This document shows, in pieces, positions 1 to 7,573 of a stretch of DNA of 20,911 nt; position 1 is the first letter of the stretch; each line of letters starts with the position of its first letter. The stretch spans positions 1 to 20,911 of the forward strand of contig CASEST010000034.1 in the NCBI GenBank assembly GCA_949290725.1, in the 5' to 3' direction. Source of the DNA: an uncultured bacterium (GTDB taxonomy: Bacteria; Bacillota_I; Bacilli_A; RFN20; CAG-826). A program made the translations under genes and the position numbers. Under the pieces are notes generated by a model. It saw only the letters and a program-made list of their open reading frames with translations, was not told where the DNA came from and ran no database searches.

Positions 1-16
1 ACCTAAAAAATAAATT

Positions 17-922
17 TTATACTTTTTTTAACTTATCTATTTCCGGGTAAGCGTTTTTACTTTCAAGCACTAATGAAGCCAAATAGATTCCATATCCTAT
101 AGCCTTATAAAAATCTTCATCAACTAAAAATGAATGAATAAAACCAGCAAAAAGAGCATCTCCTGCTCCATTACTTGAAACTATATTTTCCTTTTTAACT
201 ACTTTTATTTGGTTTATTTTTTCGCCATCAAAATATAAAATCGCTTCGCTTTTATTAGAAATTATCGCTTTTTTAACTTTTGAATTTACTAATTCCTTCA
301 AAAGGTTTTCGATTAGATTATCATCTTTTAAATCAAATAATTCCTTAATTTCATCTAAATTAGCTTTTAATAAATATATTCTATTTAAAAATTGTTTAAA
401 TTTTTTAATTTTTTCAATTGAAACACCTTCAACCATTATTTTTTTATGATGATAACGATCAATAATATGTGATATAGTTTCTAAATTTAAATTAGCATCT
501 AAAAGTATATACTTCGCTTTTTCAAAACTTAAATCATAATTCATTAAAAAAGATGGGGACAAACTATTAATAACCTCATTATCACATATTGAAATATATA
601 AATCATTATTCTGATCATTTATTGCTAAATAAGATGATGAAGAAATACCTTTATTAAGTGGAGTAATAAAGTTAATCTTCATCTCTTTTAGATGTTTAAT
701 TAAATTTTTAGCATATAAATCATCCCCTAAAGCGGTAAAGAATATAAACTTATCATTTAATAAAGCTAAATCATAGGCAATATTTTTCATCACACCGCCA
801 AAAGAGATATTTATTTTCCCGATATTTGATGTTTCTTTAATTAAAGGTGATAAAGAAGAAGCGATAAAATCAATATTGCTCCCACCAACTAAAATTAAAT
901 CTTCTTGTTTTATCTTTTTCAT
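17..922 (-). CDS. psuK: PfkB-family sugar kinase, probable pseudouridine kinase
   Basis: This 301-residue cytoplasmic kinase of the ribokinase/PfkB family probably phosphorylates pseudouridine to pseudouridine 5'-phosphate, the substrate of the PsuG enzyme encoded at 3190-4101. The N-terminal glycine motif LVGGSNID (11-18), the GGVMKN stretch (42-47) and the C-terminal anion-hole/catalytic motif SNGAGDALFAGF (250-261; Asp255 the expected base) are all present. The segment VEGVSIEK (164-171) followed by LLKANLDE (184-191) matches the pattern usual for pseudouridine/nucleoside kinases of this family. Assignment to pseudouridine rather than another nucleoside rests mainly on psuG nearby. No Shine-Dalgarno precedes the ATG; a TATTAT box lies 7 bases upstream, so the mRNA could be leaderless. 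It follows guaA but is separated from it by a terminator. Family assignment is near certain, substrate is likely. Confidence 0.8.
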   Translation of the reverse strand: MKKIKQEDLILVGGSNIDFIASSLSPLIKETSNIGKINISFGGVMKNIAYDLALLNDKFIFFTALGDDLYAKNLIKHLKEMKINFITPLNKGISSSSYLAINDQNNDLYISICDNEVINSLSPSFLMNYDLSFEKAKYILLDANLNLETISHIIDRYHHKKIMVEGVSIEKIKKFKQFLNRIYLLKANLDEIKELFDLKDDNLIENLLKELVNSKVKKAIISNKSEAILYFDGEKINQIKVVKKENIVSSNGAGDALFAGFIHSFLVDEDFYKAIGYGIYLASLVLESKNAYPEIDKLKKV

Positions 923-947
923 CCCATATATAATACACGCTTTAAAT

Positions 948-980
948 AGAAAAAATAGGGCTATTCAGCCTTATTTTTAT
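948..980 (-). terminator. Rho-independent terminator after guaA
   Basis: The arms 951-962 and 967-978 pair over 12 positions, one of them G-U, around the four-base loop 963-966. On the minus strand the hairpin is followed by a T-rich run (TATTTTTTCTATTT). It lies directly after the guaA stop codon and before psuK, so psuK probably has its own promoter or is expressed by readthrough. Confidence 0.8.
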
Positions 981-985
981 AGTTT

Positions 986-2488
986 TTATTGATATTCAAT
1001 AGTTGATGGTGGTTTAGTTGTAATATCATAAACAACTCTATTAACCCCAGCAACTTCATTAACAATTCTTCGAGAAATACGTCCAAGTAAATCCATATTA
1101 AAGTGATAGAAATCAGCGTTAATACCATTTAAAGAAGTGACACATCTAATCGCGATTGTATGATAATAAATCTTATTATTGCCTTCAACTCCAACACTAT
1201 CAATATTTGTTAAAACACAGAAATATTGATACATCTCATCATTAATTCCAGCTCTTCTTATCTCTTGTGATAAAATTTCATTAGCTTCTCTTAAAACCTC
1301 AAGTTTAATTAAAGTAACTTCACCAATAATTCTAATAGCTAATCCTGGGAATGGGAAAGGTTGTCTTTTAATAAAACTTTCATCTAAACCTAAACGACGC
1401 CCGACACTACGAACTTCATCTTTAGTCAATTGACGAATTGGCTCAATAATTTTAAATCCGATATCTTCAGGTAAATCTTTAATGACTTTGCTCTTGCCAC
1501 CCCATTTAGATTCTCTAATATCAGTATAAAGTGTTCCTTGGCCTAAAAAATCAAAATGTCCTAATTTTTCAGTTGCTTTTTTAAATACTTCAACAAAAGT
1601 ATTTGAAATTATTCTTCTTTTTTCTTCAGGATCAACAATTCCTTTAAGTCTTCCTAAGAACAATTCACCCTCATCAGCAATATGAACTTTAATATTAAAA
1701 TGCTCTTCGAAACGTTTGATAATAACATTATATTCGTTATAACGATGTAATCCGGTTTCAACAAATAAACAAGTTAAATTATCTCCGATTGCGCGATGTA
1801 AAAGCAAAGCAGCTACTGCACTATCAACACCGCCAGAAAGACCTAAAATAACTTTTTTATCACCGATTTCTTTCTTTAAGCCTTTAATCTTATTTTCAAT
1901 AAAGCTATCGATTGTCCAATGCCCATTGCAACCACAAATCTTGATGAAATTTTGTAATATTTTTTCACCAAATTCAGTAGCTGCCACTTCAGGATGGAAT
2001 AAAAGTCCAAAAGTATATCCTTTAGAAAAACCGACCAATCCTGAGGAAGCTGATTCAGCAATCATTTCAACTCCTTCTAAAGAATCAACGTGGTCATTTT
2101 TTGACATATAAACAACTGTTTCTTCTGGAATATCTAAAAATAAAGGACAATTAGTATTAATACGCACAACATGCTTATCATACTCTCTGTCCTTTATTGA
2201 TTGAATTTTCGCGCCATAATGTTTTGCTAAAGCTTCCATGCCATAGCAAATGCCTAAAACTGGAATGTTAAGTTCAAGAATTCTCTCATCAAAAACTTTA
2301 GCTTCATCATTTTCAAGAACTCCAGGGCCACCGGAAAGGATAATTCCTTTAACATGGTGAAGATCTTCAATTTTTTCTTTGGTTGTTTCTTTTGGAAGCA
2401 AGAGACTATAGACGCCATTATCTCTTAATTTTACTAAAAGAGATTCATTATATTGGCTTCCGTAGTCTAAGATAACTATTTTGTCCAT
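986..2488 (-). CDS. guaA: GMP synthase (glutamine-hydrolysing), divergent
   Basis: This 500-residue protein should convert XMP, ATP and glutamine to GMP, the last step of guanine nucleotide synthesis. The N-terminal class I glutamine amidotransferase domain (1-185) has SGGPG (52-56), the nucleophile Cys81 in GICYGM and the partners His165 and Glu167 in FHPEV. The ATP-pyrophosphatase domain has the P-loop SGGVDS (218-223), then GQGTLYTD, and the protein ends in the dimerisation motif KPPSTIEYQ. A perfect AAGGAGGAG Shine-Dalgarno (2496-2504), 7 bases from the ATG at 2488, fixes this start; an in-frame ATG at 2509 lies upstream of that site and is unlikely. Several normally invariant pieces differ: FVETGLHR instead of FVDNGLLR, the SHHNVGG loop after VIK is absent, and HPFPGPGL is QPFPFPGL. 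A related amidotransferase-ligase with a shifted substrate is therefore possible, though GMP synthase is most likely. Confidence 0.88.
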   Translation of the reverse strand: MDKIVILDYGSQYNESLLVKLRDNGVYSLLLPKETTKEKIEDLHHVKGIILSGGPGVLENDEAKVFDERILELNIPVLGICYGMEALAKHYGAKIQSIKDREYDKHVVRINTNCPLFLDIPEETVVYMSKNDHVDSLEGVEMIAESASSGLVGFSKGYTFGLLFHPEVAATEFGEKILQNFIKICGCNGHWTIDSFIENKIKGLKKEIGDKKVILGLSGGVDSAVAALLLHRAIGDNLTCLFVETGLHRYNEYNVIIKRFEEHFNIKVHIADEGELFLGRLKGIVDPEEKRRIISNTFVEVFKKATEKLGHFDFLGQGTLYTDIRESKWGGKSKVIKDLPEDIGFKIIEPIRQLTKDEVRSVGRRLGLDESFIKRQPFPFPGLAIRIIGEVTLIKLEVLREANEILSQEIRRAGINDEMYQYFCVLTNIDSVGVEGNNKIYYHTIAIRCVTSLNGINADFYHFNMDLLGRISRRIVNEVAGVNRVVYDITTKPPSTIEYQ

Positions 2489-2807
2489 TGGTCGACTCCT
2501 CCTTTTCATTATTTATTTTATTAGAGCAAAAATAAGCTCAAAATTGAGTCCAAAATTATTATTAAGTTAATTAAATCCTTTTCTTCTATTATTCTAATAT
2601 AAGCAATAAAATTTGGCTAATCTTTTTATTTAAAATTTCTAATTTCTCTTTTCGGAATAGAAAAATATGATGAATTGCAAAGAAAAATATTTCCACGTGA
2701 AAATATTTATTTATAATTTTATAATCTACATAAATATTTAAGCGCATACATAATTATATTAAATCTCATTAAATTAACTTAATGGTGCTATTAAAATTAG
2801 AAAAAAT
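2489..2807. other. Gene-free region upstream of guaA
   Basis: This stretch of about 320 bases lies between guaA and the terminator of the upstream operon. It holds the guaA Shine-Dalgarno, a 24-bp palindrome (2685-2708, listed separately) and short AT-rich inverted repeats such as TTAACTTAA near 2774 and TTAAGTTAA near 2563. No open frame of convincing length or coding character is visible. The sequence does not match the purine riboswitch core or a T-box. The guaA promoter must lie here, but no convincing -35/-10 pair could be chosen by eye. Confidence 0.6.
2685..2708. promoter_or_regulatory. 24-bp palindrome, possible operator upstream of guaA
   Basis: The 24 bases form a palindrome in which 11 of 12 base pairs match. 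The outer arms are AAATATTT on both sides and the core is CCACGTGA around CACGTG; only position 9/16 is mismatched. It lies about 200 bases upstream of the guaA start. Such symmetry with no flanking T-run is more like a binding site for a dimeric regulator than a terminator. The regulator is unknown and I do not recognise the box as a known purine operator. Confidence 0.4.
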
Positions 2808-2835
2808 AAAAAATAGCGACTTACCGCTATTTTTT
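2801..2835 (-). terminator. Terminator of the folD-psuG-tautomerase operon
   Basis: The arms 2808-2818 and 2825-2835 are a perfect 11-bp inverted repeat (TAGCG core) around a six-base loop, and the minus strand continues with ATTTTTT. The 5' arm overlaps the last bases of the tautomerase stop codon, a compact arrangement. Confidence 0.88.
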
Positions 2836-3178
2836 AAAAATTGTTACCGCCCATTCCCCAACACATAGTGAAGAAATAAGAAATATAAATTCTATTTGGA
2901 TCGACTAATAATTTCTTTGAGATAAATTCTGTCAAATTAAAACTAAATTTATTAAGAAGTGAATCTCCAATCTTTTCCCCATAAATTAAAACCTTAATCA
3001 TAATGGCTTTTTCTTTATTTCCTTGGAAATATAAATCAGCTTGATCATCTATTTTAACCATTAACCAATCTTCCGATTTTCCTGGCAATATCGAGATAAG
3101 CTTACCACATTCACTTTTTATTTCATCTTTAACTGTATCATCGAGCTTATTATTATAATTTATTTCAATATATGGCAT
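2834..3178 (-). CDS. MIF/phenylpyruvate tautomerase-family protein
   Basis: This 114-residue protein belongs to the macrophage migration inhibitory factor branch of the tautomerase superfamily, small trimeric enzymes using the N-terminal proline as catalytic base. Pro2 directly follows the initiator Met (MPYIEINYN), as the mechanism requires. Lys34 in LPGKSEDWLMV matches the position of the conserved MIF lysine. The C-terminus DPNRIYISYF ... WGMGGNNF resembles the family ending (DRIYINF ... NWGWNGSTF). Length is normal. An AGAAGG ribosome site sits 7 bases before the ATG. The gene begins 11 bases after psuG and is the last gene before the operon terminator. The physiological substrate cannot be read from sequence; a link to psuG is only suggested by position. 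Confidence 0.82.
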   Translation of the reverse strand: MPYIEINYNNKLDDTVKDEIKSECGKLISILPGKSEDWLMVKIDDQADLYFQGNKEKAIMIKVLIYGEKIGDSLLNKFSFNLTEFISKKLLVDPNRIYISYFFTMCWGMGGNNF

Positions 3179-3189
3179 ATCATTACCTT

Positions 3190-4101
3190 CTATTTATTTA
3201 ATAAACAATATTCTTTAGCAATCTTCGCTCCTAAATGAGCATTATTAATGATTAAGGCAATATTAGTTTCTAAAGATTTTCCATTGGTAAGTTCAACAAT
3301 CTTAGAAAGCAAAAATGGGGTTTCATCTTTTCCTTTAATTCCTTTTTCTTCCGTTTCAGCTATCGCTTTATCGATGACTTGATTAATTTTTTCTTCATTT
3401 AAAGAATATTCATCTGGTACAGGATTAGCAATTAAAACACCTCCATCGAGATTATTTTCTCTTTTTGCCTTAACAATTTCAGCAACCTCAAGTGGGGTTT
3501 TGCAATTATAATCTATTTTATATTTACTTGTTTTAGTAAAAAAAGCAGGCAAAACATCACTATTAAATCCTAAAACAGGAACGCCTTTAGTCTCTAAGAT
3601 CTCCATTGTAAATCCTAAATCTAAAATCGCTTTAGGACCGGCACAAATAACTGAGACATTAGTTTTAGCTAATTCTTCTAAATCAGCGGAAATATCAAAA
3701 GTTTCATTCGCTTTTTTATGAGCTCCGCCAATTCCGCCAGTCACAAAAAATTCTATATTTGCAATCGAAGCTAAAAACATAGTTGCTGCAACAGTGGTTG
3801 CTCCCCAATCTTTTTTTGCAAAAATAATAGGTAAATCTCTTCTAGAACACTTTTTTATACCCTTTCTTTTGCCAAATTCCTCAATTTCTTGATGGCTCAT
3901 TCCAATAATGGCTACGCCATCTATAATGCCAATGGTTGCTGGAATAGCACCTTCACTTTCGATTGCTTCTTCAACCTTTAAAGCGCATTCAACATTTTTT
4001 GGATATGGCATCCCATGAGAGATGATTGTAGTTTCTAAAGCTATAACAGGTTTATTCTCATCTAAAGCTTTCTTAACTCTTTCTGAAATTCGAATATTCA
4101 T
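3190..4101 (-). CDS. psuG: Pseudouridine-5'-phosphate glycosidase
   Basis: This 303-residue enzyme cleaves the C-C glycosidic bond of pseudouridine 5'-phosphate to uracil and ribose 5-phosphate in the cytoplasm. Family motifs are intact: ALETTIISHGMPYP (21-34, with the catalytic Glu23), SRRDLP (86-91) preceded by Lys84, VTGGIGGAHKKANETFDIS (120-138) with Asp140 expected to bind the Mn ion, and AGPKAILDLG (154-163) with Lys157. The start is set at the ATG at 4101 because GGAGG lies five bases upstream; an in-frame TTG at 4113 lies at that ribosome site and is rejected. It sits 33 bases after the thioesterase stop, with no terminator between, and 11 bases before the tautomerase gene. The matching kinase gene is at 17-922, on the far side of guaA. 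Confidence 0.95.
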   Translation of the reverse strand: MNIRISERVKKALDENKPVIALETTIISHGMPYPKNVECALKVEEAIESEGAIPATIGIIDGVAIIGMSHQEIEEFGKRKGIKKCSRRDLPIIFAKKDWGATTVAATMFLASIANIEFFVTGGIGGAHKKANETFDISADLEELAKTNVSVICAGPKAILDLGFTMEILETKGVPVLGFNSDVLPAFFTKTSKYKIDYNCKTPLEVAEIVKAKRENNLDGGVLIANPVPDEYSLNEEKINQVIDKAIAETEEKGIKGKDETPFLLSKIVELTNGKSLETNIALIINNAHLGAKIAKEYCLLNK

Positions 4102-4134
4102 TTCTGCCTCCAATTTTAAAACATCATTTTATTA

Positions 4135-4848
4135 CTAATTAGTGATAACTTCAAAATATATTTTTAATTCGTCATCTTTATAAATATAAATGTAAAAATT
4201 ATTTAAATTATGATATTTATAAACTGATAATCTATCATTTAAATAACATTGGGAAACATATTCCACATGAAATGATTTAATTTTTGTTTCTTTATCAGGA
4301 TTAAATAAATCTAAAAACAAGTCAACGCAATGCGAGTTATTCAAATGCATATTATGATCTAATAAAGATTTTCTAACCACAATATCCTTTATATAATGTT
4401 CAGAACTTTTAATTGGTTTAGGTAATCTTTTTAATCTTTCATTAAAAACGCCAACTCTTCCTTCATCATAGATTTCTAAATGTGGCGTCGCAATACTCTT
4501 TTTAACAAAATCATAGACCATCCAAATAGAGCGGCCTTTAATAATAAGTTCATCCTTTTCATTATAAATTTCATAATCACGAGGATATTCCATCAAATTA
4601 TTTTTTAAAGGATAAGTTTTTATTTTAACCTTTGACAAGTTATAGATATCGCCTACAATATCAAATCTATTACGAACAATAACCCGGATATAATTTTTAA
4701 CAATAAAGTCATCAAAACCAACATTTAAAATGTTAGCGTGATGCGTAGCAATTTCTTGAGTTAAGTCCAAAACGGAGGACATTTTTAAATTGTCATAGCA
4801 ATCTCTTAAATTAGTAGTAATTGTAAATTCTTCGCTTAACTCTTTCAT
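4135..4848 (-). CDS. Acyl-ACP thioesterase (FatA/FatB-like)
   Basis: This protein of about 237 residues looks like a double-hotdog acyl-ACP thioesterase, which hydrolyses acyl-ACP to free fatty acid and ACP. The first hotdog carries DLTQEIATHHANILNVG (28-44) and a long strand region with YPRDYEIYN and RSIWMVYDF; the second carries the characteristic DHNMHLNN (164-171), with Asn and His residues expected in the active site. Length fits bacterial family members. The frame is open up to a TTG at 4875, overlapping the aminopeptidase stop by 13 bases, but the ATG at 4848 gives an N-terminus (MKELSEEFTI) like that of relatives and is preferred; neither start has a strong Shine-Dalgarno, suggesting translational coupling. 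It ends in TAG. Acyl chain specificity cannot be told. Confidence 0.82.
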   Translation of the reverse strand: MKELSEEFTITTNLRDCYDNLKMSSVLDLTQEIATHHANILNVGFDDFIVKNYIRVIVRNRFDIVGDIYNLSKVKIKTYPLKNNLMEYPRDYEIYNEKDELIIKGRSIWMVYDFVKKSIATPHLEIYDEGRVGVFNERLKRLPKPIKSSEHYIKDIVVRKSLLDHNMHLNNSHCVDLFLDLFNPDKETKIKSFHVEYVSQCYLNDRLSVYKYHNLNNFYIYIYKDDELKIYFEVITN

Positions 4849-4862
4849 AACTTTAATATTTT

Positions 4863-6098
4863 CTATATCGCCCAATTACCATTTTTAAATATTTGATAAG
4901 TCTTTCCATTAAGATCTTTTCCAATAATATCCATATCTTTACTGCCAATCATAAAATCAACATGAATTATCGATTTGTTGATACCTTTTTCATAAATTTC
5001 ATCATTGTTCAATTTATCTGAATCTTTATAAAGATTAGTAAAACCAGCACCTAAAGCCAAATGACAAGAAGCGTTTTCATCAAATAAAGTTGATAAAAAT
5101 AACAGATTAGTATTATTTATTGGGGAATCATATGCAATAAGAGCACACTCACCAAGCATCGAGCTGCCTTCATCCATTTTGATCATTGATTTTAATAATT
5201 CTTCGCCTTTTTCAGCATGAACTTCACTAACCTTACCATCTTTAAAAGTAATTGAGAAATTCTCAATTAACTGCCCTTGATAAGAAAGAGGTTTAGTTGC
5301 TACAACTTTACCTTCACATCTCCCTTTTAAAGGTGAAGTAAAAATCTCTTCACTAGGAATGTTTGGATTGTAATAAACATGATTATTTTTAGTATATTCA
5401 CCTCCACCTTCCCATTTAATATCTGGACTTAATTCAACCTTAAAGTCGGTTCCATTAGAGGATTTATATTGTAATTCAACTAATTTTAATGAATTTAAAA
5501 TCTCGCTTTTTTTAGTTAAATTCTCATCATGTTGCATCCAATTAGCTATAGATTTTCCATTTTCAACTCTTGATACTTTTAAAATCGCCTCCCATAAAGC
5601 ATTATAGGCATCATCTTCATTTAAATTAGGAAAAACTTGCTTTGCCCATTTTTTTGATGGAATAGCTGCAATTAACCATTGATAATTATCATCCATAATA
5701 TCGCGATATTTACGAATTTCTTTTCTTAAAGTTTTTCCTGCAGAGGCTAATTTTATATTATCTATTCCAGATAAAGAATCTGGTGCACTACTTTCGATAT
5801 ATATACGTACTGGTAAATTTTTTAAATAATATTCCCACTTACTTTTTTCATAATCTTTTAGATGGGATAAATCTTCTAAATCTCGATATTTATAATCTAA
5901 AATAGTCAAAGCGTCATTTTGCCATAAAACTTCTACTCTTTTAGCTCCTACTTTATAACATTCTTCAACTAAAAGCTCGATAAAATCGCTATCCTCGGTC
6001 GAAGCTTGAATAACTACTTCTTGGCCTTTTTGAATGTTTGCTCCTATCTTAACTAATAATTCACAATATTCTTTTATTAATTCCTTATCCTTATACAT
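4863..6098 (-). CDS. M29-family aminopeptidase (thermophilic type, AmpS/PepS)
   Basis: This 411-residue cytoplasmic metallo-aminopeptidase of family M29 would release N-terminal amino acids from peptides. Expected metal ligands and catalytic residues are present: Glu250/251 in NIPSEEIFTSP, Glu317 in MLGEC, His346 in CHLALGAG, and His379 with Asp381 in IHVDFMIG. The N-terminal domain starts with the usual YCELLVKIGANIQKGQ. Length matches the family. The ATG follows an AAAGGGA ribosome site, and the gene starts two bases after the stop of the ThyX-like gene, with the downstream thioesterase also tightly packed, so all are probably one transcript. Its link to the neighbours looks like general metabolism rather than a shared pathway. 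Confidence 0.93.
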   Translation of the reverse strand: MYKDKELIKEYCELLVKIGANIQKGQEVVIQASTEDSDFIELLVEECYKVGAKRVEVLWQNDALTILDYKYRDLEDLSHLKDYEKSKWEYYLKNLPVRIYIESSAPDSLSGIDNIKLASAGKTLRKEIRKYRDIMDDNYQWLIAAIPSKKWAKQVFPNLNEDDAYNALWEAILKVSRVENGKSIANWMQHDENLTKKSEILNSLKLVELQYKSSNGTDFKVELSPDIKWEGGGEYTKNNHVYYNPNIPSEEIFTSPLKGRCEGKVVATKPLSYQGQLIENFSITFKDGKVSEVHAEKGEELLKSMIKMDEGSSMLGECALIAYDSPINNTNLLFLSTLFDENASCHLALGAGFTNLYKDSDKLNNDEIYEKGINKSIIHVDFMIGSKDMDIIGKDLNGKTYQIFKNGNWAI

Positions 6099-6100
6099 AA

Positions 6101-6697
6101 TTAATCCCTTTTACAACCAGTAAACTCATTAAAATGTGGTAATTTATCACACCAATCACAAAATGTATGCCATTCTTTTAATTTATGAAATTTCCTTTGA
6201 TTATACATAGTTTTTAGTTGCTGATAATTGGTCACCATAGTAGCCCCTAAACAAAAACCACATGGAGTAGAAGCAACTAGTTCGCGCCACTTTTTAGTTT
6301 TTGCTTCTTTGTCGTCATCAGAGATATTATTGTATTCATCTTTAATTCGATTAACAATTGTTAATACTTCTTTATTAGTTTCTTCAACACATTGATTAGT
6401 AATATCGAATTTTAAAAGGCAATGCATAGTTGATTGAGAAGATACATACTCAAAAAAATGGTATCTTTGAGCCTGTTTCCACCAATATAAAGGAGCAGTT
6501 ATGTCGAATTCAACAACAATACCTTTTAAATAATTATCGTGTCCTTCTCCGCCTCTACAAGAACCTAAACTAATTGCCCTTTTTAAATCCTTTTCGTTTA
6601 TCTCATTACGATCAAAGACCGTACGCATCGGATTTCCACTTGCTTTAATTGCACTCTCCAATCCGAATACTTCTGTTTTTCCAATATTAAAATCCAT
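6101..6697 (-). CDS. ThyX-like protein of unknown function
   Basis: This 198-residue protein appears to be a remote relative of flavin-dependent thymidylate synthase ThyX. The segment 52-96 (GHDNYLKGIVVEFDITAPLY, then KQAQRYHFFEYVSSQSTMH) lines up with the ThyX stretch GHETPFEHIVFTFHVKAP followed by QWFRHRIASYNELSGRY, keeping the first Arg (Arg78) and a Ser (Ser89) but changing the RHR signature to RYH. The C-terminal TNYQQLKTMYNQRKFHKLKEW (in two parts, 156-176) lines up with ThyX [21 protein letters not shown], keeping the Arg of the nucleotide-binding loop. It also has eight cysteines including CGFC (146-149) and CDWC (180-183). It overlaps folD by 11 bases and its GGAGG site lies inside folD, so the two are translationally coupled; FolD handles methylene-tetrahydrofolate, the ThyX carbon donor. 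A true thymidylate synthase activity is uncertain. Confidence 0.6.
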   Translation of the reverse strand: MDFNIGKTEVFGLESAIKASGNPMRTVFDRNEINEKDLKRAISLGSCRGGEGHDNYLKGIVVEFDITAPLYWWKQAQRYHFFEYVSSQSTMHCLLKFDITNQCVEETNKEVLTIVNRIKDEYNNISDDDKEAKTKKWRELVASTPCGFCLGATMVTNYQQLKTMYNQRKFHKLKEWHTFCDWCDKLPHFNEFTGCKRD

Positions 6698-7502
6698 AAT
6701 TTTTATAAGCCTCCAATAGATTTAAAATTAAAGCTAAACGAGTTAAAAGACCGACTCCACGAGGTACCGGAGATTGAAAATATACTCCTAAATCAGGTTC
6801 ACAATCACCAATTAAATGACCGTTAACTCGATTGATTCCTACATCGATAATCACTGCATCTTTTTTAAATTTATATTCATCTTTTTTAATAAAATAAGGT
6901 TTGCCAACAGCAACAATAATCAAGTCAGCATGTTCTAAATAAAATTTACGATCTTCTTTAGTAGTATAGGAATGTAAAATAGTCACATTCATATTTTCAT
7001 TTAATAAAGCCTTTGCCATCGGTTTACCTACAATGTCGCTTCTCCCAATTATTACAGCGTTTTTCCCAACCATTACATAGCGATTATCTTTTAAAAAGGT
7101 CAAAATTCCTTTTGGTGTTGCACTTAAAAATGGGGATAACGGATTAAAACCATCTAAATCTTTTTTGGGATCAATCATTCTTTTCACTTTATTTTCATCA
7201 ATCTGTGGAGGTAAAGGGAGTTGAACAATAAATCCAGTAACAGATTCATCTTTATTTAGTTGATCGATTATTTCAAAAAGAGCATTTTCACTAATATCTT
7301 TTTTTAATTTTAAAAGTTGATGGGATATTCCAAGTTCACATAAATCTTTTATTTTTCCTTTAATATAGGAATTGCTTGCTTCATCATCATTAACTTGGAC
7401 AATAACGATTTTAAGATTCTTCTTGCTATTCTTATTCAGAGAAGAAATAAAACCTTTTACTTCTTCTTTCTTATTATGTACATAATCACTTATTTCAACC
7501 AT
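6687..7502 (-). CDS. folD: Methylenetetrahydrofolate dehydrogenase/cyclohydrolase
   Basis: This 271-residue bifunctional enzyme interconverts 5,10-methylene-, 5,10-methenyl- and 10-formyl-tetrahydrofolate in the cytoplasm. It carries the catalytic pair Tyr46 and Lys50 in SNSYIKGK, then VQLPLPP (93-99), DPKKDLDGFNP (111-121), ATPKG, the NADP loop GRSDIVGKPMA (153-163) and the C-terminal SPVPRGVGLLT. The family usually has PCTP before the Rossmann domain; here it reads SATPKG, a tolerated change. Length is slightly under the usual 280-290. No Shine-Dalgarno is well placed; a perfect TATAAT ends 7 bases before the ATG, which would give a leaderless transcript. It is the first gene of the six-gene minus-strand operon and overlaps the ThyX-like gene. 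Confidence 0.94.
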   Translation of the reverse strand: MVEISDYVHNKKEEVKGFISSLNKNSKKNLKIVIVQVNDDEASNSYIKGKIKDLCELGISHQLLKLKKDISENALFEIIDQLNKDESVTGFIVQLPLPPQIDENKVKRMIDPKKDLDGFNPLSPFLSATPKGILTFLKDNRYVMVGKNAVIIGRSDIVGKPMAKALLNENMNVTILHSYTTKEDRKFYLEHADLIIVAVGKPYFIKKDEYKFKKDAVIIDVGINRVNGHLIGDCEPDLGVYFQSPVPRGVGLLTRLALILNLLEAYKNYGF

Positions 7503-7509
7503 ATTTTTA

Positions 7510-7515
7510 ATTATA
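7510..7515 (-). promoter_or_regulatory. Putative -10 box of the folD operon
   Basis: The minus strand reads TATAAT, then seven bases, then the folD ATG. A start of transcription at the usual 6-7 bases after the box would coincide with the start codon. No good -35 box is visible, and in such AT-rich DNA chance is a real alternative. Confidence 0.4.
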
Positions 7516-7573
7516 CCTTAAAAAATAATTTTTATTTTATTAAAACGTTAATTTATAGTAAATTTTATTTTTT

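Noticed and set aside
1876..2111. Open frames of about 60 codons on both strands inside guaA
   Set aside because: They lie wholly within the guaA coding frame, show no ribosome site or family resemblance, and are expected by chance in AT-rich DNA.
2524..2550. Two mutually exclusive small hairpins (GAGC/GCTC and CTCA/TGAG) before the guaA ribosome site
   Set aside because: Each stem is only four or five base pairs in AT-rich sequence, too weak to support a regulatory switch.
2510..2800. Purine riboswitch or T-box leader upstream of guaA
   Set aside because: The conserved core sequences of these leaders are not present on the minus strand, and no terminator/antiterminator pair is visible.
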